64,000 bases of DNA from Mycolicibacterium sp. HK-90. GTDB taxonomy: Bacteria; Actinomycetota; Actinomycetes; Mycobacteriales; Mycobacteriaceae. The notes under the pieces were generated by a model. That model did not search any database, had not been told where the DNA came from, and saw only the letters and a program-made list of their open reading frames with translations. The stretch lies in the NCBI RefSeq assembly GCF_030486405.1, contig NZ_CP129613.1, positions 4,960,001 through 5,024,000 on the forward strand. The letters are read 5' to 3'. Shown piece by piece: positions 8,686-16,667 of the stretch. Both the position numbers and the translations under genes were made by a program. The stretch's first letter is position 1. Each line of letters begins with the position of its first letter.

Positions 8686-9843
8686 CTACTTGCCCAGGGC
8701 CTGCTCGAGGTCGGCCAACAAGTCGGCGGCATGCTCGATGCCCACCGACAGGCGCACCAGATCGTCGGGCACCTCCAGCTGGGAGCCCGCGGTCGACGCG
8801 TGAGTCATCGCGCCGGGGTACTCGATCAACGACTCCACCCCGCCCAGCGACTCGGCGAGAATGAAAAGCTCGGTGCGCGAGCACAGTTCACGTGCCGCAC
8901 GTGCGCCGCCACGCAACCGCAGACTCACCATGCCGCCGAAACCGGACATCTGCTTGGCCGCCACCTCATGGTTGGGGTGGCTGGCCAGACCGGGATAGAG
9001 CACGGTCTCGACTGCGGGGTGCCCGTCGAGGAATTCGGCGATCAGCGCGGCGTTTTCGCTGTGCTGACGCATCCGCAGCACCAGCGTCTTGAGCCCGCGC
9101 ATGGTCAGATACGCGTCGAACGGTCCGGGCACGGCTCCGGCACCGTTCTGTAGGAACGCGAATGCCGCGTCCAGTTCGTCGTCGTTGGTCAGCAGCGCGC
9201 CGCCCACCACGTCGGAGTGCCCGCCGATGTACTTGGTGGTCGAGTGCAACACGATGTCGGCGCCCAGCAACAGCGGCTGTTGCAGCGCCGGCGAGGCAAA
9301 TGTGTTGTCCACCAACACCTTGACGCCCGAGGACGACGCGATCTGCACGATCGCGGCGATGTCGGCGATGCTCAGCAGCGGGTTGGTGGGCGTCTCCACC
9401 CAGATCATCCGGGTGCGCGGGGTGATCGCCGAGCGCACCGCGTCCAGATCACTGAGCGGGACCGGGGTGTGCGTGACGTTCCACTGCGAGAACACCTTGT
9501 CGATGAGCCGGAACGTGCCGCCGTAGGCGTCGTCGGGGATCACCACATGGTCACCCGGCCGCAGCACCGCGCGCAGCGCACAGTCGGTGGCGGCCATGCC
9601 CGAGGCGAAGGCCCGCCCGTAGGTGGCCTCCTCGACCGCGGCCAGCGATGACTCCAGGGCCTGCCGGGTCGGGTTGCCGGTGCGGGCGTACTCGAATCCG
9701 CCACGCAGGCCGCCGACGCCGTCCTGGGCGAAGGTCGAGCTGGCATAGATCGGGGTGTTGACGGCTCCGGTACCCGGGTCGGGTCGGTAACCGGCGTGGA
9801 TGGCTTTTGTGGCCAGACCGTGCCACCTGCGCTGTTCACTCAT
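8686..9843 (-). CDS. metB: Cystathionine gamma-synthase
   Basis: 385 aa PLP enzyme of the Cys/Met-metabolism family. It makes cystathionine from an O-acyl-homoserine and cysteine. The PLP-binding lysine is Lys204 in HSTTKYIGGHSD. The substrate-channel motif EYARTGNPTR (residues 51-60) and the LVDNTFASP block carrying the cofactor Asp are present. Positional orthologue of Rv1079. A TAGGCT -10 box ends 9 nt before the ATG. Together with cbs nearby it would allow flux between cysteine and homocysteine in both directions; a gamma-lyase activity cannot be excluded from sequence. Confidence 0.93.
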   Translation of the reverse strand: MSEQRRWHGLATKAIHAGYRPDPGTGAVNTPIYASSTFAQDGVGGLRGGFEYARTGNPTRQALESSLAAVEEATYGRAFASGMAATDCALRAVLRPGDHVVIPDDAYGGTFRLIDKVFSQWNVTHTPVPLSDLDAVRSAITPRTRMIWVETPTNPLLSIADIAAIVQIASSSGVKVLVDNTFASPALQQPLLLGADIVLHSTTKYIGGHSDVVGGALLTNDDELDAAFAFLQNGAGAVPGPFDAYLTMRGLKTLVLRMRQHSENAALIAEFLDGHPAVETVLYPGLASHPNHEVAAKQMSGFGGMVSLRLRGGARAARELCSRTELFILAESLGGVESLIEYPGAMTHASTAGSQLEVPDDLVRLSVGIEHAADLLADLEQALGK

Positions 9844-9852
9844 AACGTAGTG

Positions 9853-9858
9853 AGCCTA
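9853..9858 (-). promoter_or_regulatory. Candidate metB -10 element
   Basis: TAGGCT on the minus strand, 9 nt before the metB ATG, with no Shine-Dalgarno between; a leaderless or very short leader is likely. Confidence 0.45.
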
Positions 9859-9898
9859 TCGGGGCGGGCAACGGCGCGCCCGCCCCGGCGCGGGTAGA

Positions 9899-10444
9899 TC
9901 AGCTGCGCAGCTTTCGTCCGTACTTGTCGGGCACCGACCGGGTGAACATCATCACCGAATCCACCAGCGCCCAGATTCCGACGCCGGCCACCACGAACAG
10001 TCCGACAAACAAGATCGACGTGAGGATGCCGAGGATGGTCAGCCCGAGCTGGATCCCGCCGATGGTGGTCGACCCGATGTAGAAACGCCCGACGCCGAAC
10101 GCGCCCAAGAAGAACTGCAGCAGACCGGCGGTGATGGCCGACTTGTCCGACAACGGTTCCCCGGTCATCGGGTCACGACCGTACGGCGCCGACGGGTCGG
10201 CGGCATAGGCACCGAAGGGCTGCGGCTGCCCCGGGTATCCGGGCTGGGGCTGCCCGGGGTAGCACGGTGGGGGCGCCTGGGGCGGATATCCCGGCGGAGG
10301 CCCCTGGGGCGGGTACCCGCCGTACGACGGAACCCCCTGCGGCGGCATTCCCTGCGGCGGCATTCCTTGCGGAGGTACTCCCTGTGGCGGCACTCCTTGT
10401 GGAGGCATCCCGTACATGTCTCCGGGCTGATTTGGTATCGACAT
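9899..10444 (-). CDS. Proline/glutamine-rich TM2-domain membrane protein
   Basis: 181 aa. The N-terminal 95 residues are low-complexity PPQG and PGYPGQP repeats, including six tandem five-residue units of the PPQGV/PPQGM type. The C-terminal 80 residues are a TM2 domain: two membrane helices with the LLQFFLGAFGVGRFYIG motif and a conserved Asp in the turn before the basic end (DKYGRKLRS). The start at 10444 gives MSIPNQPGD, a usual opening for this family; the longer reading has no support. It sits between metB and the next proline-rich protein on the same strand. Function is unknown; a surface or septal role is often guessed. Confidence 0.8.
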   Translation of the reverse strand: MSIPNQPGDMYGMPPQGVPPQGVPPQGMPPQGMPPQGVPSYGGYPPQGPPPGYPPQAPPPCYPGQPQPGYPGQPQPFGAYAADPSAPYGRDPMTGEPLSDKSAITAGLLQFFLGAFGVGRFYIGSTTIGGIQLGLTILGILTSILFVGLFVVAGVGIWALVDSVMMFTRSVPDKYGRKLRS

Positions 10445-10583
10445 TGCGGCCCCGACTTTCTGGAAAAGACCGAGCCCCGGCGCAGGGACATCGGCAGGCT
10501 GGATCAAATGATGTCACGGACCACAACGCCCACGGCGCAAGCATTTTCTGCCGCACGCGCCGCGGGCGTTGAGTCCGGTTGTA

Positions 10584-11633
10584 CTACGGAGTCAGCGGTG
10601 CCACCTGACCGCCGCTGAGCCGACGCCAGGCGTACACCTGGATCAGCAGGATCATCGGGATCGCCACGATCAAGCCGAGCCCGCACGGGATCGAGCCGAT
10701 GATCGCGAGGGCGAGCATCGCGAGCACCGTGAGGATCACGACGCCGAAGTTGGGCTTCACGAGTTGGAAGCTCGCCTTGACGGCGTCGACCGCCTTGAGA
10801 TTGCGGTCCACCGCGGCAACCGTCGTGAACAGGAACAGCACCGCGATGATCACGTCGGCGATGAACGTCAACGGCGTGGTGAGCAGCCAGAGCCCCGGCA
10901 TCAGGATTGTCGGCAACGACAGCACCAGGTTGGCCACGAACGTGATCGCACCGACGATCACCGTCGCGAGGATCACGTTGGCGACATTGCGCGGCTTGAA
11001 GAACGACCCGAGCGTCACGGGCTGCCCGTTGGCGATGTCGAGCAGGCCCGCGGTGTAGGCCGCCGCGATCCACCCGCTCACGATCAACATCACGATGCCG
11101 CCGATCAGCATCACGATGCCGCCGGCGACCCCGAGATTGCTCGATGCCTCGAAACTGAAGCCATCCCCTGAGGTCTCGTAACTGCTGGCGGTGTCAGGCG
11201 CCACCGCGGCCGCGATGAGGGTGAAGATGAACCAGATGGCGCCGGCGGCCAACCCGTACACCAGCCCCGGCACGATCAGCTCGACCGGATGCTTGGTGAA
11301 CTTGTTCCAGGCCCACGAGAACGCGCCACCGATGTCGTACGGCGCAGCGCCGAACCCGGGGCCGCCGGCGGGCGGGTAGCCCGGAGCCGAGTAGCCGGGC
11401 GGCGGATAGCCACCGGGAGGCGGGAAGCCACCACCTTGTGGCGGGGGCGGGTAGCCACCACCCTGCGGCGGCGGAGGCGGCGGGTAACCGCCACCCTGCG
11501 GCGGAGGCGGATATCCACCCTGTTGCGGCGGCGGATAGCCACCGGGAGGCGGGAAGCCACCCTGCGGCGGAGGCGGATATCCACCCTCTGGTGGCGGCGG
11601 GTAGTTCCCCGGCGGGGGCGGTTGATCGGTCAC
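10584..11633 (-). CDS. Proline/glycine-rich polytopic membrane protein (Pra/Rv2560-like)
   Basis: 349 aa. The first 95 residues are a cytosolic Pro-Gly-Tyr repeat domain (PPPPQGG and PPGG units). The rest has about six membrane helices (GLVYGLAAGAIWFIF, GGIVMLIGGIVMLIVSGW, ANVILATVIVGAITF and others). It occupies the place of the proline-rich antigen gene pra (Rv1078), but its membrane part is not an RDD domain and looks closer to the Rv2560 type, so I give no symbol. The start is the GTG at 11633: AGGAGAG lies exactly 8 nt upstream and the protein then opens MTDQPPPPGNY; the ATG at 11651 would overlap that ribosome-binding site. Confidence 0.82.
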   Translation of the reverse strand: MTDQPPPPGNYPPPPEGGYPPPPQGGFPPPGGYPPPQQGGYPPPPQGGGYPPPPPPQGGGYPPPPQGGGFPPPGGYPPPGYSAPGYPPAGGPGFGAAPYDIGGAFSWAWNKFTKHPVELIVPGLVYGLAAGAIWFIFTLIAAAVAPDTASSYETSGDGFSFEASSNLGVAGGIVMLIGGIVMLIVSGWIAAAYTAGLLDIANGQPVTLGSFFKPRNVANVILATVIVGAITFVANLVLSLPTILMPGLWLLTTPLTFIADVIIAVLFLFTTVAAVDRNLKAVDAVKASFQLVKPNFGVVILTVLAMLALAIIGSIPCGLGLIVAIPMILLIQVYAWRRLSGGQVAPLTP

Positions 11634-11923
11634 GTCGAAAGCTCTCCTCATCTCGGATAGCGCTCCGCTAACGGACGCTACTTTCTGCCGGCACCTAGAG
11701 GTACAGCGAGCGGAACTGCTCCACAGGCAGATTACGCACCGTCAACCCCCTTTGACAGGACAACACGAGCCCTGTTCGTCATGCACTGACGGCCAGGCGC
11801 CGCCGCGAGCGGTGATGGTGTCTGAGTTTGCTAGCCCTAGGCGAACTCACCCTATCTGAGAAGTCGCTGGAGGCAAGGCTTTCCACGTGGTGTCGGCGAA
11901 CCCGCCAACCCGAGCTGACGTGC
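11634..11923. other. Intergenic region upstream of the proline-rich gene
   Basis: 290 bp between the proline-rich membrane gene and IS copy 1. It should hold the minus-strand promoter of that gene. An imperfect inverted repeat (GAGTTTGC at 11824-11831 against GCGAACTC at 11841-11848, flanking CTAG-containing sequence) is the only structure I see. No convincing coding sequence was found. Confidence 0.5.
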
Positions 11924-11929
11924 GCTAGT
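11924..11929 (+). repeat. Target-site duplication, left of IS copy 1
   Basis: GCTAGT, repeated directly at 13007-13012 on the other side of the element. It fits the NCTAGN target known for IS481 of Bordetella. Confidence 0.9.
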
Positions 11930-11976
11930 TGTACCCGGTCATGACGTTGGTAGCAGGCGTGTTGGCTTGATGTGAA

Positions 11977-12034
11977 GAGAACCTCCGGGTGAGGTGTGGC
12001 TTGTCGAAGGCCCATCACCAACCCGGAGGTTCTC
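11977..12034 (+). promoter_or_regulatory. Hairpin sequestering the transposase ribosome-binding site
   Basis: GAGAACCTCCGGGT (11977-11990) is a perfect inverted repeat of ACCCGGAGGTTCTC (12021-12034). The right arm contains the GGAGG Shine-Dalgarno and ends just before the GTG start. Transcripts entering from outside would fold and block translation, a known self-control device of several IS families. The same structure is in copy 2 (36424-36481). Confidence 0.65.
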
Positions 12035-12994
12035 GTGTCCCACCGTAATGCCCGCACAACGCTGCACGGCCGAATGCTGATCGTGCAGCGCCACCAGCAA
12101 GGCTGGAAACAGGCCCATATCGCCGCGGCGATGGGCATCTCCCGCAAATGCGTACACACCTGGATTAGCCGTTTTGCGGCTGAAGGCGAGCCCGGGTTGC
12201 GCGACCGGTCCTCCCGCCCGCACCGCTGCCCCACCCGGATGTCGGCACGTGTGGAGCGCCAAGTGATCGCCGCGCGTCGCCGCCATCGTCGGGGCCAGGA
12301 TTGGCTGGGCCCCGAGCTCGGTATCTCAGCGCGGACCGTCGGGCGGATTCTGCGCCGTCGCGGTGCGCCCTTGCTTCGTGACTGCGATCCGATGACCGGT
12401 GCGGTGATCAAGGCATCGAAAGCCACGGCATGCCGTTACGAACGAGACCAGCCTGGCGAACTGGTGCACGTCGATGTCAAGAAGCTGGGCCGGATTCCGG
12501 ATGGGGGTGGGTGGCGCGCTCACGGGCGCAGCGAAGAAGTCCGCGGCCGTGGTGTCGGGTATGACTACGTGCACTCGATGGTCGATGACCACAGCCGGCT
12601 GGCGTACTCGGAAATCCATGCCGATGAGAAGGGACCGACGTGTGCGGGATTCATCACTCGGGCAGCGCAATACTTTCAATCACAGGGCATTTCGCGCATC
12701 GAGAGAGTCATTACCGACAACCATCTGAGCTATCGGCGCTCAGCACACGTCGCCGCCGCCATCGACCAACTGCACGCCAAACACCTCTTCATCAAGCCGC
12801 ATTGCCCCTGGCAGAACGGAAAAGTGGAGCGCTATAACCGCACCCTGCAAAGCGAATGGTCCTACCGCAGAGTGTTCGCCTCCAACGCAGACCGCGCCCA
12901 CGCCCTTGCACCCTGGGTCAAGTTCTACAACACTCAACGCCGCCACAGCGCACTCGAAGGTCTACCGCCGATCAGCCGGCTGCGACCAACGTGA
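12035..12994 (+). CDS. IS481-family transposase, copy 1
   Basis: 319 aa DDE transposase. The N-terminal 110 residues contain a helix-turn-helix (KQAHIAAAMGISRKCVHTWI) and a second HTH (ELGISARTVGRILRR). The catalytic RNase H-like domain follows, with Asp in LVHVDVKKLG, Asp in RVITDNHLSY and Glu in KVERYNRTLQSEW. The GTG at 12035 is chosen because GGAGG (12025-12029) lies 5 nt upstream and just outside the hairpin; the reading can be extended in frame to 11996. It ends 12 bp before the right terminus. The sequence is intact and identical to the copy at 35464-36423. Confidence 0.92.
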   Translation: MSHRNARTTLHGRMLIVQRHQQGWKQAHIAAAMGISRKCVHTWISRFAAEGEPGLRDRSSRPHRCPTRMSARVERQVIAARRRHRRGQDWLGPELGISARTVGRILRRRGAPLLRDCDPMTGAVIKASKATACRYERDQPGELVHVDVKKLGRIPDGGGWRAHGRSEEVRGRGVGYDYVHSMVDDHSRLAYSEIHADEKGPTCAGFITRAAQYFQSQGISRIERVITDNHLSYRRSAHVAAAIDQLHAKHLFIKPHCPWQNGKVERYNRTLQSEWSYRRVFASNADRAHALAPWVKFYNTQRRHSALEGLPPISRLRPT

Positions 12995-13006
12995 TGGCTG
13001 AATACA

Positions 13007-13012
13007 GCTAGT
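13007..13012 (+). repeat. Target-site duplication, right of IS copy 1
   Basis: GCTAGT. Its bases 13008-13010 (CTA on the plus strand) are the TAG stop codon of cbs. Confidence 0.9.
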
Positions 13013-14414
13013 GCCGACCGCCACCCTCGGACAAGAACCCGAGGAGATCGTGCCGTGTGAGCACCCCGACGGGTTTGCCGTCCTCGACGACCATCACCGC
13101 ATCGGATTCACGCAGAGTCTTAGCTGCGGTGGACACCAGTTCGCCGGCGCCGATGAGCGGCAGCGGCGGGCTCATGTGCTCGGCAACCGCGTCGGCCAGT
13201 TTCGCCCGGCCCTCGAACACCGCAGACAGCAGTTCCCGCTCGGACACGCTGCCCGCCACTTCGCCCGCCATCACGGGTGGTTCGGCCCCGACCACGGGCA
13301 TCTGCGAGACGCCGTACTCCCGCAGGATGCCGATCGCGTCGCGAACCGTCTCGGACGGATGGGTGTGCACCAGGTCCGGCAGCGCACCCGACTTGCCGCG
13401 CAGCACGTCGCCGACCGTCGGCTGCTCGATCGAACCGTCGAGCCGGTTGCGCAGGAAGCCGTACGACGACATCCACGCGTCGTTGAAAATCTTTGACATG
13501 TAACCGCGTCCGCCGTCGGGCAGCAGCACCACGACGACGGAGTCAGGTCCGGCCTTGCGGGCCACCTCGATGGCGGCCACCACAGCCATGCCGCACGATC
13601 CACCGACCAGCAGGGCCTCTTCGCGCGCCAACCGCCGGGTCATGTCGAACGAATCGGCATCGGAGACGGCGATGATCTCGTCGGGGACTGTGGGGTCGTA
13701 GGCCGACGGCCAGAAATCCTCACCGACGCCTTCGACGAGGTAGGGACGACCGGTGCCGCCCGAGTACACCGAGCCCTCCGGATCGGCGCCGACCACCTGG
13801 ACCGGACCTCCATCACGGCCGGCCGACACCTCCTTGAGGTAGCGGCCGGCGCCGGTGATGGTGCCACCGGTGCCGACCCCGGCGACGAAATGCGTGACCG
13901 TGCCGTCGGTGTCGGCCCAGATCTCCGGACCCGTCGTCTCGTAGTGCGACTCCGGCCCCATCGGGTTGGAGTACTGGTCGGGCTTCCAGGCCCCGTCGAT
14001 CTCGGTGACCAGCCGATTGGAGACGCTGTAGTAGCTGTCCGGGTGATCCGGCGGCACCGCCGTCGGGCACACCACGACCTCGGCGCCGTACGCGCGCAAC
14101 ACATTCTGCTTGTCCTCGCTGACCTTGTCGGGGCAGACGAAGATGCACTTGTAACCGCGCAGTTGAGCCACCAGGGCCAGGCCTACCCCGGTGTTGCCCG
14201 ATGTCGGCTCGACGATGGTGCCGCCGGGCTTCAGCTCTCCACTGGCCTCGGCGGCGTCGATCATCTTGGCGGCGATGCGGTCCTTGGAGCTGCCGCCGGG
14301 GTTGAGGTACTCGATCTTGGCCAGGACCGTGCCCGAGCCTTCTGGGACAACGGAGTTCAGCCGTACCAGCGGGGTGTTGCCGATGAGCTCACTGATGTGC
14401 CTGGCTATGCGCAT
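13008..14414 (-). CDS. cbs: Cystathionine beta-synthase
   Basis: 468 aa. Catalytic PLP domain (residues 1-310): the PLP lysine is Lys44 in NPGGSSKDR, the cofactor phosphate loop is EPTSGNTGVGLA, and GVGTGGTITGAGRYLKE follows. Two tandem CBS domains are at the C-terminus (about 340-468), which in other family members sense adenosyl ligands. It condenses serine or a derivative with homocysteine to cystathionine, the first step of reverse transsulfuration. Orthologue of Rv1077, which is of similar length. Its TAG stop codon lies inside the target duplication of IS copy 1, so the insertion did not change the protein but removed its natural downstream sequence. Confidence 0.94.
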   Translation of the reverse strand: MRIARHISELIGNTPLVRLNSVVPEGSGTVLAKIEYLNPGGSSKDRIAAKMIDAAEASGELKPGGTIVEPTSGNTGVGLALVAQLRGYKCIFVCPDKVSEDKQNVLRAYGAEVVVCPTAVPPDHPDSYYSVSNRLVTEIDGAWKPDQYSNPMGPESHYETTGPEIWADTDGTVTHFVAGVGTGGTITGAGRYLKEVSAGRDGGPVQVVGADPEGSVYSGGTGRPYLVEGVGEDFWPSAYDPTVPDEIIAVSDADSFDMTRRLAREEALLVGGSCGMAVVAAIEVARKAGPDSVVVVLLPDGGRGYMSKIFNDAWMSSYGFLRNRLDGSIEQPTVGDVLRGKSGALPDLVHTHPSETVRDAIGILREYGVSQMPVVGAEPPVMAGEVAGSVSERELLSAVFEGRAKLADAVAEHMSPPLPLIGAGELVSTAAKTLRESDAVMVVEDGKPVGVLTRHDLLGFLSEGGGRH

Positions 14415-14443
14415 GCGTCAATGGTCTCAGGCCCGCTGAACGC

Positions 14444-15481
14444 TTACCAGGTGGCCTCTCGAATGTACTCACCGATCTGGCGCAACGAGCGCTGCGCTTC
14501 CGACACCAGAGGCGACGCGAGCTGGAAGACATGCATCTGACCGGGCCAGATCCGGAGCTCGACGGGAACCCCGGCGGCGGCCAGCATGTGCGCGCCCTTT
14601 CGCGCGTCGCTGAGCAGAACCTCCGAGCCCGACGCGTGGATCAGGGTGCGCGGCAGACCGGGCTCGACGTGGTCGAGCGGCTCGTACACCGTCTCGCCCG
14701 TGCGCTTGGCAGCCGCCTCGACGAGTTCGACGAGCGCGTCGAAGGCCTTGGCCGGGAACATCGCGTCGGAGTGCATGTTGGGGTGGTTGGCACGGGTGTC
14801 GTTGTCGATCTCGAACAGCGGCGACATCGTCACGATCGCGGCTGGAACCTCGCCCTCGTCGAGCAGGCGCTCGGCCAGCGCCAGCGACAGGTAGCCACCC
14901 GCCGAGTCGCCGGCCAGCACGATCTGCTCCGGCTCGTAGCCGGTCAGCCGCAGCCACTGGTAGGCGTCGTAACAGTCGTCGATCGCGGTGCCCACCGAGT
15001 GCTTCGGGACCATCCGGTAGTCGACGACGAGTACCGGGCTGTCGGCGTGGCCGGACAGGGCGGTCACGATGCCCGAGTGCGTGTTGGCCCCGCAGGCCAG
15101 GAACGCCCCGCCGTGCAGGTAGAGGATGACACTGCGTTTCCCGTCGGCGGGCAGCACGCCGTCGGCGCGCACCAGCTGCGCGGTGCAGTGCGGCAGCGCG
15201 ATGGTGGCCTTGATGGTTCCGGGGACCGGCCGGATCAGCCGAGCGGCGAAGTTGACGAGCCCGAACGGCCACGGAAGATGCGGCACGTGGCTACCAATTG
15301 CCAAGGTCGGCTTGATTGTCAGCATCGCCGCCAGCGAAGCCAATCGGCCCGCCAGGCTCGGGCCGTCCTCGACAACCTCGACGGGTGCGCCGTCACTGAC
15401 CGGAAACCTGCGCGCGCGGTGGGGCCTAGCTGGGCTTATGCCAGCGTGAAGGGACCTGGTTACCTTGCTCGGTGCAGTCAT
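14444..15481 (-). CDS. lipU: Esterase/lipase of the HSL family
   Basis: 345 aa alpha/beta-hydrolase fold-3 (hormone-sensitive lipase family), orthologous by position to Rv1076 (lipU). The oxyanion-hole motif HGGAF (in LYLHGGAFLACG) and the nucleophile elbow GDSAGG (in VLAGDSAGGYLSLAL) are intact; the acid and His lie in the C-terminal region, with His in the PGQMHVFQL segment. Likely a short-chain carboxylesterase. The ATG at 15481 is preferred because AGGAAG lies 8 nt upstream; the GTG at 15490 would overlap it. No signal peptide is seen. It follows cbs divergence by only 29 bp on the same strand. Confidence 0.9.
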   Translation of the reverse strand: MTAPSKVTRSLHAGISPARPHRARRFPVSDGAPVEVVEDGPSLAGRLASLAAMLTIKPTLAIGSHVPHLPWPFGLVNFAARLIRPVPGTIKATIALPHCTAQLVRADGVLPADGKRSVILYLHGGAFLACGANTHSGIVTALSGHADSPVLVVDYRMVPKHSVGTAIDDCYDAYQWLRLTGYEPEQIVLAGDSAGGYLSLALAERLLDEGEVPAAIVTMSPLFEIDNDTRANHPNMHSDAMFPAKAFDALVELVEAAAKRTGETVYEPLDHVEPGLPRTLIHASGSEVLLSDARKGAHMLAAAGVPVELRIWPGQMHVFQLASPLVSEAQRSLRQIGEYIREATW

Positions 15482-15662
15482 CGTCACCACTTCCTACGTC
15501 TTTGTAGTGCTAGGTGAGCTTCGTCACTCAGACAACCCGGGTAACTTAGCTTGACATCCGTAAACAGTTCAACAGTCAAATAAACTGAATTGATACCGGA
15601 CTTGATACAGCACTGTGATCGCCACGGCGGTTTCGCCACGCGGACAACCCGCCGGATCCACT

Positions 15663-15668
15663 TAGACT
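15663..15668 (+). promoter_or_regulatory. Candidate leaderless promoter of the GDSL esterase gene
   Basis: TAGACT fits TAnnnT and ends 6 nt before the GTG at 15675; no Shine-Dalgarno is present. Confidence 0.5.
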
Positions 15669-15674
15669 GATCTC

Positions 15675-16622
15675 GTGGGCACATCGCGTCGGGCGACCAT
15701 CGCCCTCGCCGCTGCGGCAACACTGGCCTCCACCGGATCGGCCTATATCGGAGCACGCAACCTGCTGACCGGGCAGGCCGACAAAGCTCGGCAGGTCATC
15801 CCCAAATCGTGGGACGTCCCGCCCCGCGCCGACGGCGTCTACACACCCGGAGGCGGCCCCGTCGAAAAGTGGGAACGTGGTGTCCCGTTCGACCTGCACC
15901 TGATGATCTTCGGCGATTCCACGGCGACCGGTTACGGCTGCCGGGTGGCCGACGAGGTGCCCGGGGTGTTGATCGCGCGCGGGGTGGCCGAGCAGTTCGG
16001 GAAGCGAATCCGCTTGAGCACCAAGGCGATTGTCGGCGCCACCTCGAAAGGTCTGTCCGGCCAGATCGACGCCATGTTCGTGGCGGGTCCGCCGCCGGAC
16101 GCCGCGGTGATCATGATCGGCGCCAACGACATCACCAAGCCCAACGGCATCGGGCCCTCGGCACGCCGGCTCGGTGAAGCGGTACGTCGGCTGCGCGCGG
16201 CAGGAGCCGTCGTCGTGGTCGGCACCTGCCCGGATTTCGGGGTGGTCACCGCGATCCCGCAGCCGTTGCGTGCGTGGGCGCGCACGCAGGGCCTGCGTCT
16301 GGCCCGCGCCCAGGCCGGCGCCGTACGCGCCGCAGGCGGCGTGCCGGTGCCCTTCTCAGATCTGTTGGCTCCGGACTTCTACAAGGCACCTGAGCTGCTG
16401 TTTTCCGACGATATGTTCCATCCGTCGGCGGCCGGCTATGCCCTCGCGGCCAAACAGCTGTTGCCGGCCCTGTGCAGCGTGCTCGGCGAGTGGGACGGTG
16501 ACGATGCCCTCGAAACCGCGTCCGCGGACGACAGCTCGTTGCTGAGCCGGCTGGGCGGTGTGACCAGGCTGTGGCACCGCTCCACCGGGGTCCCCGCTCC
16601 CGTCGTGGTACCCGCGGGATAG
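15675..16622 (+). CDS. Exported SGNH/GDSL-type esterase (Rv1075c-like)
   Basis: 315 aa. The N-terminus (RRATIALAAAATLASTGSAYIGA) is a signal peptide or membrane anchor. The GDSL block I motif is FGDSTATGYG, block III is MIGANDITKP, and block V with catalytic Asp and His is SDDMFHPSAAGYALAA. The M. tuberculosis orthologue Rv1075c is reported as a GDSL-like esterase. The C-terminal 60 residues are probably disordered. The start is a GTG with a TAGACT box 6 nt upstream. Divergent from lipU, so the 193-bp spacer holds both promoters. Confidence 0.9.
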   Translation: MGTSRRATIALAAAATLASTGSAYIGARNLLTGQADKARQVIPKSWDVPPRADGVYTPGGGPVEKWERGVPFDLHLMIFGDSTATGYGCRVADEVPGVLIARGVAEQFGKRIRLSTKAIVGATSKGLSGQIDAMFVAGPPPDAAVIMIGANDITKPNGIGPSARRLGEAVRRLRAAGAVVVVGTCPDFGVVTAIPQPLRAWARTQGLRLARAQAGAVRAAGGVPVPFSDLLAPDFYKAPELLFSDDMFHPSAAGYALAAKQLLPALCSVLGEWDGDDALETASADDSSLLSRLGGVTRLWHRSTGVPAPVVVPAG

Positions 16623-16667
16623 TTTCACAGCTGAGTTTTCAAGCCATTCGATCAGCAGGAGCCTGTC

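Larger units (their letters stand above)
11930..13006 (+). mobile_element. IS481-family insertion sequence, copy 1 (1,077 bp)
   Basis: Complete element with 21-bp imperfect terminal inverted repeats. The left end begins TGTACCCGG and the right end, read inward, begins TGTATTCAG; both run into ACGTTGG, with 16 of 21 positions matching. It is flanked by the 6-bp duplication GCTAGT. It carries one intact transposase gene. A second copy in inverse orientation lies at 35452-36528 and appears identical: even the out-of-frame readings are the same. The insertion is at the stop codon of cbs, which it leaves intact. It is probably active or recently active. Confidence 0.95.

Noticed and set aside
11779..12426. 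Minus-strand frame reading into IS copy 1
   Set aside because: Antisense to the transposase; the same frame appears in copy 2, as expected for shadow frames of identical DNA.
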